A stretch of DNA of 64,000 nucleotides from JAIRMO01 sp046533115 (GTDB lineage Bacteria > Spirochaetota > Spirochaetia > Treponematales > Breznakiellaceae). The notes under the pieces were generated by a model. The model saw nothing but the letters and a program-made list of their open reading frames with translations, made no database searches and was not told the DNA's origin. Made by a program: the position numbers and the translations under genes. The stretch covers positions 1-64,000 of the forward strand of contig NZ_JAJQRC010000012.1 in NCBI RefSeq assembly GCF_046533115.1, written 5' to 3'. Position 1 is the stretch's first letter, and each line of letters begins with the position of its first letter. Below are positions 6,395-14,403 of this stretch, in pieces.

Positions 6395-8266
6395 ATGAAA
6401 ACGGCAACGATCCGTATCGGCGGCATGACCTGTATAAGCTGCCAGAACAGAATTGAAAAGAAACTGAAAAGTACCGTGGGAGTTGAGCAGGCGGCCGTTA
6501 GTTTTAGCGCCGGAACGGCGGCTGTTACCTACAACACCTCGGTAGTTACGATGAAAGAGATTACCGAAGCTATTGAAAAACTTGACTACAGGGTATTGGA
6601 CGGGAAATACAAGGCTGACTTTTCACAAATTGCGGGAATGCTCATCATCATCCTTTCCCTCTATGTGCTGTTGCAAGGCTTGGGTGTAAGCGCCCTTGCC
6701 TCGGCTTTCCCCCTGGCGGAAGCGGGGATGGGGTACGGTATGTTATTCATCATTGGCCTTGTCACATCCGTTCACTGTGTGGCTATGTGCGGGGGGATTA
6801 ATCTTTCCCAGTGTATTCCCCAAACAAGGCCTGAAGGGGGCAGGCGGTGGGAGACCCTGCTTCCCAGCATCCTCTACAATGGGGGGCGGGTGCTTTCCTA
6901 TACCGCGGTTGGGATTATCGTCGGCGCTTTGGGCTCGGTAATTACCGTATCGGGACGTTTCCAGGGGGCGGTACAGCTTGCCGCCGGGGTTTTCATGGTG
7001 ATGATGGGAATCAATATGCTCGGTATATTCCAAGGTTCCGTAGGAACCACCCTCCGCCGTTTTAGCCTGCATATGCCGAAGATTTTCGCAAAAAAAATAG
7101 ATGAACAAAAAACGGGGAATAAAAGCCCCCTGATTATCGGTCTCCTTAACGCTCTTATGCCCTGCGGTCCTTTACAGGCCATGCAGCTTTACGCCCTATC
7201 CACCGGCAGCCCCATTGCCGGGGGAATTTCGATGTTTCTTTTCAGTATGGGGACGGTTCCCCTGATGTTCGGCATAGGGGCCTTGAGTTCCGTTCTGAGC
7301 AAAAAATTTACCCTGCGGGTTATGAAGGCCGGAGCGGTTCTGGTTACGGTGCTGGGGATGACCATGTTTACCAACGGCTGGAATCTGGCGGGTATCAACT
7401 TCAATCCCCTTGATTCGATACGGGCCGCGTTTAATCCCTTCGCTGCCCCAAGCGGAGCCGCGGATGCCGAAACCTTTGAACCGCTTATCGAGAATGGCTA
7501 CCAGATCGTGAATTCCTCTTTAAGCGGCGGGCGGTATCCGGCGATCACGGTCCAACAGGGTATTCCGGTAAAATGGACCATTAACGCCCCCCAGGGGAGC
7601 ATCAACGGCTGTAACAACCGCATGATCATCCGGGAATACAAGATTGAACACCGCTTCCAACCCGGAGAAAACGTGATAGAGTTTACTCCTGACAAGACCG
7701 GCAGATTTTCTTATTCCTGCTGGATGGGAATGATACGGAGTTCCATCACCGTAGTTGCCGAGGGGGAGAATGTCGCCGATATACAAGAACCGGATACTAC
7801 TCCTGTTCCGGCGGGGGTAGCCATTCCCACGGACAAAGTTTTGTTGGCTGAAATACAGGGAACGGAAACCTATGGTTTTTCTTACCAAGCTATCACCATC
7901 AAGCTCCGCGATGACGGCATGGATACTGGCATAATCGTGTTTCAGCGGGATATGCCGGCATTGTTGACTATCAATAACGATTCCCTTGATCCGGGGAACA
8001 GCCGGCTTATTTTCCCCGCCTATTATACACAGATAGACATGGAACAGGGGGATAACATTATTCAGTTAATGCCTACCGATGACTTTGATTTTTCCACCGG
8101 GGACAACGTATTTTACGGTTATGTGAAAGTGGTAGATGACTTGAATGCCGTAGACATCGAGGCAATTAAGGCGGAAGTGGGAAATTTTGAAACCAAGATT
8201 TACCCGGATGCCTATTTTGAAGCGGCAGCGTCTCAGGGCGGTTGCTGCGGAAGAGCAGGGGCGTAA
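6395..8266 (+). CDS. HMA-TauE/DsbD-like-cupredoxin fusion, copper transport
   Basis: A 623-residue membrane protein made of parts. Residues 3-67 are a heavy-metal-associated domain with GMTCISC (Cys 13 and 16). Residues about 75-345 are a six-or-more-helix TauE/SafE (UreH-like, DsbD_2) domain with VHCVAMCGG and LNALMPCGPL, both Cys-containing membrane motifs. From about 365 there are one or two cupredoxin-like beta domains (YSCWMGMIRSSITV carries the Cys and Met of a copper site). The tail ends in GGCCG. Proteins of this build are thought to move copper across or into the membrane. GGAGGG lies before ATG 6395. It is the first gene of a copper operon running to 12388. Confidence 0.85.
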   Translation: MKTATIRIGGMTCISCQNRIEKKLKSTVGVEQAAVSFSAGTAAVTYNTSVVTMKEITEAIEKLDYRVLDGKYKADFSQIAGMLIIILSLYVLLQGLGVSALASAFPLAEAGMGYGMLFIIGLVTSVHCVAMCGGINLSQCIPQTRPEGGRRWETLLPSILYNGGRVLSYTAVGIIVGALGSVITVSGRFQGAVQLAAGVFMVMMGINMLGIFQGSVGTTLRRFSLHMPKIFAKKIDEQKTGNKSPLIIGLLNALMPCGPLQAMQLYALSTGSPIAGGISMFLFSMGTVPLMFGIGALSSVLSKKFTLRVMKAGAVLVTVLGMTMFTNGWNLAGINFNPLDSIRAAFNPFAAPSGAADAETFEPLIENGYQIVNSSLSGGRYPAITVQQGIPVKWTINAPQGSINGCNNRMIIREYKIEHRFQPGENVIEFTPDKTGRFSYSCWMGMIRSSITVVAEGENVADIQEPDTTPVPAGVAIPTDKVLLAEIQGTETYGFSYQAITIKLRDDGMDTGIIVFQRDMPALLTINNDSLDPGNSRLIFPAYYTQIDMEQGDNIIQLMPTDDFDFSTGDNVFYGYVKVVDDLNAVDIEAIKAEVGNFETKIYPDAYFEAAASQGGCCGRAGA

Positions 8267-8288
8267 AAAATTTGAAGGAGGTAAGACC

Positions 8289-8393
8289 GTGGATTTTTTA
8301 TTGAGTCATTGGCATTGTATCGTCCCGGTGATTTTAATTGGCGCGGTTCTGCTCTTGCAGGGCCGGGGTAAGAAAAAACAGGATGATGAATAA
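8289..8393 (+). CDS. small single-span membrane protein, 34 residues
   Basis: GTG 8289 follows an excellent GAAGGAGGT site. The product has a short N-terminus with His and Cys (SHWHC), one hydrophobic helix (IVPVILIGAVLLLQ) and a basic/acidic tail. Spacing of 22 bases after the fusion gene and the strong ribosome site support a real small gene. His/Cys at the outer membrane face would fit metal contact. I know no named family for it. Confidence 0.65.
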   Translation: MDFLLSHWHCIVPVILIGAVLLLQGRGKKKQDDE

Positions 8394-8405
8394 AATTCAT
8401 AATTC

Positions 8406-8423
8406 TGACACAATGTTGTGTTA
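8406..8423. promoter_or_regulatory. inverted repeat inside copper operon
   Basis: TGACACAATGTTGTGTTA is an imperfect palindrome (8-base arms, 7 of 8 matching). Its first 11 bases, TGACACAATGT, are identical to the TGACAcaaTGTCA operator at 13111-13123 between the flavodoxin and TetR genes. It lies between two small membrane-protein genes, 42 bases before ATG 8448. It may be an internal operator for the TetR-type protein. Confidence 0.45.
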
Positions 8424-8447
8424 GTTTTTATGCAGGAGGTAAACGAA

Positions 8448-8588
8448 ATGGAAAACATTATCGCCGTTATTGCGGTACTCGTATTTCTGTCGGGTATTTT
8501 GCTATTCGCGAAAAAATTCCTCAAGCCGCCCAAGGGTAAACTCCCCGACTGCTGCGGCCCCAGGGGAAACCGGGATATTGAAGTATAA
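8448..8588 (+). CDS. small Cys-containing membrane protein, 46 residues
   Basis: ATG 8448 follows CAGGAGGT. The protein is one N-terminal helix (IIAVIAVLVFLSGILLF), a basic stretch (KKFLKPPKGK) and a short tail with paired Cys (LPDCCGPRG). The build resembles the FeoB-associated Cys-rich membrane proteins, which carry a Cys cluster after one helix. In a copper operon it more likely hands over copper. The start, ribosome site and length are well supported; the function is inference from context. Confidence 0.65.
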   Translation: MENIIAVIAVLVFLSGILLFAKKFLKPPKGKLPDCCGPRGNRDIEV

Positions 8589-8645
8589 ACGCCGTTGGCG
8601 GTGCGCCGCAGGGTGCAAAAAAATATTTTTTACAGGAGTAAAAGA

Positions 8646-9131
8646 ATGAAAAACTGTCGCAATATACATAAAGTTTTTCTCTTGGAAACAGTTCTGTTGT
8701 TACTAGGGTCTGTCGTATTCGCGCAGAGCGGACAGCTCAATCTGGTAAAGCCGCCGATTGCCGACCGCGATCTGGTTATCCAAATTCAAGAGCTTACAGA
8801 AAACGCGGTTTTCTATCCCGTTGATATTGAGGGGACCCGGCTTGAGGTTTTGGCGGTAAAGGCCCCGGACGGCACCATACGCACGGCCTTTAACACCTGC
8901 CAGGTTTGTTACGGTTCGGGACGGGGCTTCTACAAACAGCAAGGGACGGTACTGGTCTGCCAGAACTGCGGCAACCGCTTCCGCATGAGCCAGGTAGAAG
9001 TGAGGAGCGGCGGTTGTAATCCCGTGCCGATTTTCCCGCAAAACAAAACAGTAACAGCCGCGACCATTACCATTTCAAAGGACTATTTGAAAGAAGCAAA
9101 ATCTATCTTTTCAAGGTGGAGAAGGGGGTAA
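8646..9131 (+). CDS. DUF2318-like exported metal-binding protein
   Basis: A 161-residue protein with a signal peptide (KVFLLETVLLLLGSVVFAQS, cleavage near residue 29). The mature part contains NTCQVCYGSGRGFY and LVCQNCGNRF, two CxxC motifs in the arrangement of DUF2318/FtrD-type proteins that work with FTR-type metal uptake or membrane copper proteins. I chose ATG 8646 over 8595 because it follows ACAGGAG and begins the signal peptide. The CopA gene starts one base after its stop. It probably binds copper or iron outside the cytoplasmic membrane. Confidence 0.75.
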   Translation: MKNCRNIHKVFLLETVLLLLGSVVFAQSGQLNLVKPPIADRDLVIQIQELTENAVFYPVDIEGTRLEVLAVKAPDGTIRTAFNTCQVCYGSGRGFYKQQGTVLVCQNCGNRFRMSQVEVRSGGCNPVPIFPQNKTVTAATITISKDYLKEAKSIFSRWRRG

Positions 9132-9132
9132 T

Positions 9133-11682
9133 ATGGAAAGCCAGACATTAAGCATAGCTGGGATGACCTGTGCGGCCTGCGCCGGACGGATCGAAAAGAC
9201 CGTACGGAAACTGACGGGAGTGAATAGCGCCACGGTAAATCTTGCCAGTGAAAAACTGTTTGTTGAATATCAGGACACCCAAACCCTTGCCGGTATTAAG
9301 GACGCGGTGGTCAAGATAGGCTATCAGGTTTTGGATAGACCCCATGGCAGCACGGTTACTATTCCTATTGGCGGGATGACCTGCGCGGCTTGTTCGGCAC
9401 GGGTGGAAAAGGCGCTCAACAAACTGGAGGGCGTGGAAAGCGCCTCGGTAAACATAGCCACGGAAAAGGCCACGGTGATCTACAATCCCCAAACCCTGCG
9501 CCTTTCTTCCATCAAAGAAGCGATTGAAAAGGCGGGCTACAAAGCCCTTGATTTTTCCAAAGAGGGAGCGGTGGACGAGGACAAACTCCGCAAGGAAAAA
9601 GAAATCAAAACCCTCCGGACGAAATTTATTGTCGCTTCCTCATTCGGTTTGCCCCTGCTCTACATCGCAATGGTCCCGATGATTAAGTGGTTTACGCTGC
9701 CTTTCCCCAAGGCGCTGGCCCCGATGAACTTCCCCCTTCTCTATGGGCTGGCGGAATTGGTTCTGGTCATTCCCATCATCATTGCCGGCAACCGCTTTTA
9801 CACCGTGGGGTTCAAAAACCTCTTGCACCGCAGCCCCAACATGGATAGCCTTATCGCCGTGGGGACATCGGCGGCGATCCTTTACAGCGTGTACAACATT
9901 TTTGAGATTGCGGGGGGCAACTTCCACGCGGTTGATTCGCTCTACTTCGAAACCGCCGGGGTGATCATCGCCCTTATCCTTTTGGGGAAATCCCTTGAGG
10001 CGGTTTCCAAAGGCAGGACCAGTGAGGCCATCAAGAAACTGATGGGGCTTGCGCCGAAAACGGCAATCATTATCGAAAAGGGCGGGGAAAAAGAAATTCC
10101 CATTGATGAAGTGATCCCCGGCGATATTATTGTGGTGAAGCCCGGCGCGAAGATCCCCGTGGACGGCCTTGTCACCGAAGGCCATACCGCCATTGATGAA
10201 TCCATGCTTACCGGGGAAAGTATGCCGGTGGACAAAAAAGCCGGAGATAAGGTGTACGCCGCCACCATTAACAGTAACGGCGTTATCCGGTTTAAGGCCG
10301 AAAAAGTCGGAGGGGAAACGGCGTTAGCGCAAATCATTAAATTGGTGGAAGACGCCCAGGGCAGCAAGGCCCCCATTGCCCAGTTAGCCGATATTGTCTC
10401 CGGCTACTTTGTCCCCATCGTCTGTATCATTGCTGTTGTTGCGGGCGTTGCGTGGTTTGCGGCGGCCTCCACCGGGCTGGTATCACTGCCCGCGGGAAAA
10501 TCGGTCCTTGAATTTTCCCTTACTATTTTTATCTCGATACTGGTTATTGCCTGCCCCTGTGCGCTCGGTCTTGCCACGCCTACCGCTATTATGGTGGGAA
10601 CCGGCAAAGGCGCGGAAAACGGCATTTTGATTAAAGGCGGCGAGGCGCTGGAAACGGCCCACAAAATCAACACCATCGTATTTGACAAAACCGGGACGAT
10701 AACGGAGGGTAAACCCGAAGTTACCGATGTGGTTACGGTCGCGGGTATTGAGGAGCATTATCTTCTGCAGATAACGGCCTCCGCGGAGAAAGGAAGCGAA
10801 CACCCATTAGGACAAGCCATTGTGCAGGGGGCTCAGCAGAAGGGGCTGGAAATTTTCAATACCGAAAGTTTTGAGGCTGTCACCGGACGGGGCATTGAAG
10901 CGGGTATCAAGGGCCGCGCGGTTCTTGCGGGGAATAAAAAACTCATGGACGACAAGGGAATTTCCCTTGCGGAACTTGAGGAAGCCTCCGACCGTCTTGC
11001 CAGTGAAGGCAAAACCCCGATGTATGTTGCTCTTGACGGCAAAATTGCGGGGATCGTGGCTGTTGCGGATGTGCTGAAAAAGAGCAGCAAGGCGGCGATA
11101 GAAAACCTGCACAAAATGGGAATTGAGGTCGCCATGATTACCGGGGACAACAAGAAAACCGCCGCCGCCATTGCCAAACAGGTAGGCATTGACCGGGTGC
11201 TTTCCGAAGTGCTGCCCCAGGACAAATCCCTAGAGGTGAAAAAACTGCAAGATGAAGGCCGCAAAGTGGCAATGGTAGGGGACGGCATTAATGACGCTCC
11301 GGCATTGGCGCAAGCGGACATCGGTATTGCCATCGGAAGCGGGACCGATGTTGCGATGGAAAGTGCCGATATTGTACTTATGAGGAGTGATCTCATGGAC
11401 GTTCCCACGGCCATCAACTTGAGCAAAAAGACGATCCGCAATATCAAGCAGAATCTCTTTTGGGCTTTTGGATATAACGTGGTGGGCATTCCCATTGCGG
11501 CGGGTCTCTTGTATCTCTTTGGTGGGCCGCTCTTAAACCCGATATTTGCCGCCGCCGCGATGAGTCTCTCATCGGTATCGGTGTTGACCAATGCCCTGCG
11601 GCTCAAACGGTTTAAGGCGGCCGGGGCAGCTAATCCCCCGCGTGAAACACTGGAAACCGCGGCGATCCACGGCTGCTGTTAG
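9133..11682 (+). CDS. copA: copper-exporting P1B-type ATPase
   Basis: An 849-residue P1B-1 ATPase. Two N-terminal HMA domains carry GMTCAAC (Cys 13/16 and 84/87). The membrane CPC motif is Cys 474-Pro-Cys 476, the phosphorylated Asp is in DKTGT (518), the HP motif is at 557 and GDGINDAP begins at 716. The C-terminus ends in HGCC, an extra Cys pair. It expels Cu(I) from the cytoplasm using ATP. It follows the DUF2318-like gene by one base and precedes the lipoprotein gene, so it shares the operon. No CopZ-type chaperone gene is present nearby; the HMA of the fusion protein may serve. Confidence 0.95.
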   Translation: MESQTLSIAGMTCAACAGRIEKTVRKLTGVNSATVNLASEKLFVEYQDTQTLAGIKDAVVKIGYQVLDRPHGSTVTIPIGGMTCAACSARVEKALNKLEGVESASVNIATEKATVIYNPQTLRLSSIKEAIEKAGYKALDFSKEGAVDEDKLRKEKEIKTLRTKFIVASSFGLPLLYIAMVPMIKWFTLPFPKALAPMNFPLLYGLAELVLVIPIIIAGNRFYTVGFKNLLHRSPNMDSLIAVGTSAAILYSVYNIFEIAGGNFHAVDSLYFETAGVIIALILLGKSLEAVSKGRTSEAIKKLMGLAPKTAIIIEKGGEKEIPIDEVIPGDIIVVKPGAKIPVDGLVTEGHTAIDESMLTGESMPVDKKAGDKVYAATINSNGVIRFKAEKVGGETALAQIIKLVEDAQGSKAPIAQLADIVSGYFVPIVCIIAVVAGVAWFAAASTGLVSLPAGKSVLEFSLTIFISILVIACPCALGLATPTAIMVGTGKGAENGILIKGGEALETAHKINTIVFDKTGTITEGKPEVTDVVTVAGIEEHYLLQITASAEKGSEHPLGQAIVQGAQQKGLEIFNTESFEAVTGRGIEAGIKGRAVLAGNKKLMDDKGISLAELEEASDRLASEGKTPMYVALDGKIAGIVAVADVLKKSSKAAIENLHKMGIEVAMITGDNKKTAAAIAKQVGIDRVLSEVLPQDKSLEVKKLQDEGRKVAMVGDGINDAPALAQADIGIAIGSGTDVAMESADIVLMRSDLMDVPTAINLSKKTIRNIKQNLFWAFGYNVVGIPIAAGLLYLFGGPLLNPIFAAAAMSLSSVSVLTNALRLKRFKAAGAANPPRETLETAAIHGCC

Positions 11683-11704
11683 AATAGAAAGGAGTATAGG
11701 GAAA

Positions 11705-12388
11705 ATGAAAACGACAACAAAAATTCTTTGCGCGGGGATCTTTGCCCTGCTCGTGCTGACGGCGGTTTCCTGCGGGAAACTGGATGTGGTGGGAACAAAT
11801 TCAATAGCATCCTTTGACAAGGTTTTGCGGCAGATCCCCCAGGCGGTAACGCCGGACGAAACGAACGGCGGTTGGTCTTTGGCGGCCCCGGACGGTACGG
11901 TACGTTTTATCTGGAGTAAAAACTACGCCGAAAGCCCCCTGCATGATGTTATGCTGGAATTCGACGCCGCCCCCTTCATTGCCGCGGGGCTTGACCCTGA
12001 AAGGCTCCCGGAAAATTTCGCCTTCTCTAAGGGCATGATCATGGTGGGAACAAAACTTGGCGGGGAAACGCTCAAATATGCGGGCGAAGTTACCCCCCTT
12101 GCTTCTTATGAACAGATCGTAAAACTCAAAAGAAGCAGTATCGGTTATCATGGCGCGCTGGATCATTATGGGGTGAGCCTGGGGGATGGTAATCTCTTTG
12201 AATGGGCCAAGAATATGGGCGCCAATGACAAGGATATTGTTTTTGTCCTTAACCCCGAACCGTTTATCGCCGCCGGAGTCGATCCTTCCCGGATTGAGGG
12301 CTGGGCCTTTGCCAAGGTTACGGTAGATGACGCCAACGGGAAGCCCGTAGAGGTGGACAAGATTTTGAAACCCTTTAATCTGATATAG
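11705..12388 (+). CDS. lipoprotein of unknown function, copper operon
   Basis: A 227-residue protein with a lipoprotein signal (KILCAGIFALLVLTAVSCG, lipobox Cys 23). The rest is a soluble domain with two related segments, FDAAPFIAAGLDPERL (about 82-97) and LNPEPFIAAGVDPSRI (about 183-198), which suggests an internal duplication. ATG 11705 follows AAAGGAG and a 22-base gap after copA. I do not recognise the family. Its place at the end of the operon suggests copper sensing or binding at the envelope, but it has no obvious Cys/His/Met cluster. Confidence 0.75.
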   Translation: MKTTTKILCAGIFALLVLTAVSCGKLDVVGTNSIASFDKVLRQIPQAVTPDETNGGWSLAAPDGTVRFIWSKNYAESPLHDVMLEFDAAPFIAAGLDPERLPENFAFSKGMIMVGTKLGGETLKYAGEVTPLASYEQIVKLKRSSIGYHGALDHYGVSLGDGNLFEWAKNMGANDKDIVFVLNPEPFIAAGVDPSRIEGWAFAKVTVDDANGKPVEVDKILKPFNLI

Positions 12389-12504
12389 GGTAAGAAAACA
12401 TCCGGCGGGGCCGGATTGCCGGAACAATCACAGTCAATGGATATGTTGTTGATTGCGCCGCCAAAACCGGCCATCGCGTGTCCCTTGAAATGGAACCGCC
12501 TCTT

Positions 12505-13080
12505 TTATCTTGACATTCCAAGCCTGCGAAGCCAGGAATTAAGATCCCTGTTCGGCACGGTTACCCTCGTGCCATCCTTGGGATTGGTGTCAAACGCGCT
12601 GACGGAAAGTCCTTCGCCGATTACAGAACGCGGGCACAGTTTTTTTATGTCTTCAAGGCTTCTTCCAAAACGGCTGCCCCCGTGGGTAATGAGGGGATAC
12701 ATCGTCTTGCCGGAAAAATCATAGGATTCAAGGAAGGTAAAAACCCCCATGGGCAGGGTTCCCCACCAGTTTGGATAGCACAGAAAGACCGTGCCGTACT
12801 GCGCCATATTGGTAACGCTGCCGGAAATGGCGGGGCGGTCGTTCCTGTCCTGTTCCTGTTTGGCTACTTCGATACATTCGTTGTAGGTATCGGGATAGAC
12901 TTTCACCGTCTTTATCTCGAACAAATCCCCGCCGGTTTCCTGTGCTATCTGTCCGGCGAGCGCCCTGGCGTTTCCACTCCATGAAAAATACGCAATCAAG
13001 ATTTTATTGTTTTGATTTTGTGCCGGCATAGTTACCTCCATACAAAAAAACGCGAATAAAAAAAACAAATATTTCTTCAT
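12505..13080 (-). CDS. exported flavodoxin
   Basis: A 191-residue protein: a signal peptide (KKYLFFLFAFFCMEVTMPAQ) followed by a flavodoxin domain. The FMN phosphate loop is YFSWSGNARALA and the other flavin loop is YPNWWGTLPMG. It ends in a typical flavodoxin helix. Exported flavodoxins of this type occur in Bacteroidetes and spirochetes; the redox partner is unknown. I chose the Met at 13080 since it begins the signal peptide; a Met 12 codons upstream lies inside the promoter/operator. It is divergent from the TetR-type gene and has a near-perfect promoter at 13128-13156. Confidence 0.85.
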   Translation of the reverse strand: MKKYLFFLFAFFCMEVTMPAQNQNNKILIAYFSWSGNARALAGQIAQETGGDLFEIKTVKVYPDTYNECIEVAKQEQDRNDRPAISGSVTNMAQYGTVFLCYPNWWGTLPMGVFTFLESYDFSGKTMYPLITHGGSRFGRSLEDIKKLCPRSVIGEGLSVSAFDTNPKDGTRVTVPNRDLNSWLRRLGMSR

Positions 13081-13105
13081 GCTACACATCCGATTTATAC
13101 AACAT

Positions 13106-13160
13106 ATAGTTGACACAATGTCATCTAATTGTAGCAGATAAATAACGGACTGTCAACTAT
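13106..13160. promoter_or_regulatory. operator pair between flavodoxin and TetR genes
   Basis: A 10-base perfect inverted repeat, ATAGTTGACA at 13106-13115 and TGTCAACTAT at 13151-13160, brackets a second palindrome TGACAcaaTGTCA at 13111-13123. Both overlap the flavodoxin promoter. Two repressor dimers, probably the divergently encoded TetR-type protein, would shut this promoter. Confidence 0.6.
13128..13156 (-). promoter_or_regulatory. sigma-70 promoter of the flavodoxin gene
   Basis: On the minus strand, TTGACA (13156-13151), exactly 17 bases, then TACAAT (13133-13128). Start of transcription would fall near 13121, inside the TGACAcaaTGTCA operator. Confidence 0.75.
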
Positions 13161-13165
13161 TGTTC

Positions 13166-13193
13166 TTGATTTTTTTTGAATTCTGTGTAAAAT
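13166..13193 (+). promoter_or_regulatory. probable promoter of the TetR-type gene
   Basis: TTGATT at 13166-13171, a 16-base spacer, then TAAAAT at 13188-13193, 17 bases before ATG 13210. It lies next to the right arm of the operator pair, so the regulator may also control itself. Confidence 0.5.
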
Positions 13194-13209
13194 AAATCAA
13201 GAGGAAATC

Positions 13210-13848
13210 ATGATGGGTTTTATCAGGGCAAGGACGGAAGAACAGATCTTCAGCCGTCAGGAAGAAATCATCAACGCCTGTGATGTATTGTATAGTCAAT
13301 ACGGTTATGAGGGGGTAAACTTCAAGGCAATCTCGGAGATGACCTCCTTCAAACGGCCGACCATCTATATCTATTACAAAACAAAGGATGAGGTTTTGCT
13401 CGACCTCTTGAAAAAAGAAATGCTGGATTGGGATGTTTCCATGCAAAGGGTAATCCAAACTACTGAAATAATGACCAAAGAACAGTATGGTGCTTTTCTT
13501 ACGGAAAGTGCGGCCTCCCGTAAGAAAATGCTCCGGCTGCTTACTATTCTTTGTACCACTATTGAAAATCAATGCAGGCTGGAAAAACTGATTGGTTTCA
13601 AGAAAGAAGCGGACGGCGCGTTTGTTACGATTCGGGAAAGCCTTGATAAATATTTTCCTCAAGGCGACATTTCAAAAAAGAATTTTTTTATGACCTCCTT
13701 CTTGTCTTATATTCACGGTTTATATCCGCTGGCGTATCCGTCAAAAAAACAGAGCGATGCGATGGTTCTGGCGGGAAGAACATATATAGCGCCTGATTTC
13801 AACGATACTCTGTATCATGGCATATTGCTTTTGTTGGCTGATTTATAA
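13210..13848 (+). CDS. TetR-family transcriptional regulator
   Basis: A 212-residue regulator. Residues 12-58 are the TetR helix-turn-helix (IINACDVLYSQYGYEGVNFKAISEMTSFKRPTIYIYYKTKDEVL), and the rest is an all-helical ligand/dimer domain without a recognised signature. ATG 13210 follows GAGGAAATC. It is divergent from the flavodoxin gene and most likely represses it through the palindromes at 13106-13160. The same 11-base operator core recurs in the copper operon (8406), so it may link redox or metal stress to both. The inducer is not evident. Confidence 0.85.
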   Translation: MMGFIRARTEEQIFSRQEEIINACDVLYSQYGYEGVNFKAISEMTSFKRPTIYIYYKTKDEVLLDLLKKEMLDWDVSMQRVIQTTEIMTKEQYGAFLTESAASRKKMLRLLTILCTTIENQCRLEKLIGFKKEADGAFVTIRESLDKYFPQGDISKKNFFMTSFLSYIHGLYPLAYPSKKQSDAMVLAGRTYIAPDFNDTLYHGILLLLADL

Positions 13849-14040
13849 GTTTAGTATGGGGGTGATTTTCTTTGAATTGCGGAACCCTCTGATTGCTGCC
13901 CCCTTTGAAGGACTTATTTTAGCATTATCGGTAAAGCAAATCGAAAAAAGCTCCGCAACGCCTTGCAAGGGAGGAAATGGGGATATGGGTACGGTATGTA
14001 GCGGGGAAGACTCCGGCTGATTTGGCCTCGGCTTGTAAAA

Positions 14041-14119
14041 AGCCCGGTTCCCCGTGGGTGCGGTAAAAACGGCGGGGGCTATGACTGCGGTCTTGTACTA
14101 AGAACCGGGCCTGTTTTTT
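14041..14119. terminator. bidirectional long-loop terminator
   Basis: GCCCGGTTC at 14042-14050 pairs perfectly with GAACCGGGC at 14102-14110. T14114-14119 follows on the plus strand, and five A at 14036-14040 give a T-run on the minus strand. It therefore ends both the TetR-type gene and the RND operon. The 51-base loop carries further GC-rich pairing. The rest of 13849-14040 shows no gene I can support. Confidence 0.65.
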
Positions 14120-14403
14120 CAACCATCACTATCAATAAAAAAGGTTTTTATTCCCTCTTGGGGAAAACAGTTTTTTATTTCCACAACAACGGATTGCGCC
14201 GCTTCCGCATCCCGGTCATGCAAATAACTGATTAAAAGAAAGTTTTCCTCGGGCCAGGTAGGGGTACCCAGACGGTATTGGGTTTTGCCCCTTCCGTGTA
14301 CCACCGGCAACAGGGTGTAAAAAAAATTGCCTATACCCACTTCAAGGGCGTTGATGATTTCTTCCTCCACCGACCGGTTTGCCATTAACTCCATCCGTTT
14401 CAT
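14119..14403 (-). CDS. PG0541-like transporter-associated protein
   Basis: A 94-residue soluble protein resembling the PG0541 family (opening ANRSVEEEIINALE, then VVHGRGKTQYRLGTPTWPEENFLLISYL). These small alpha/beta proteins are found beside RND pumps in Bacteroidetes and spirochetes; they look like P-II/ACT-fold regulators, but no mechanism is established. Its ATG overlaps the stop of the RND gene by four bases, so it is the last gene of the efflux operon. Confidence 0.75.
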   Translation of the reverse strand: MKRMELMANRSVEEEIINALEVGIGNFFYTLLPVVHGRGKTQYRLGTPTWPEENFLLISYLHDRDAEAAQSVVVEIKNCFPQEGIKTFFIDSDG

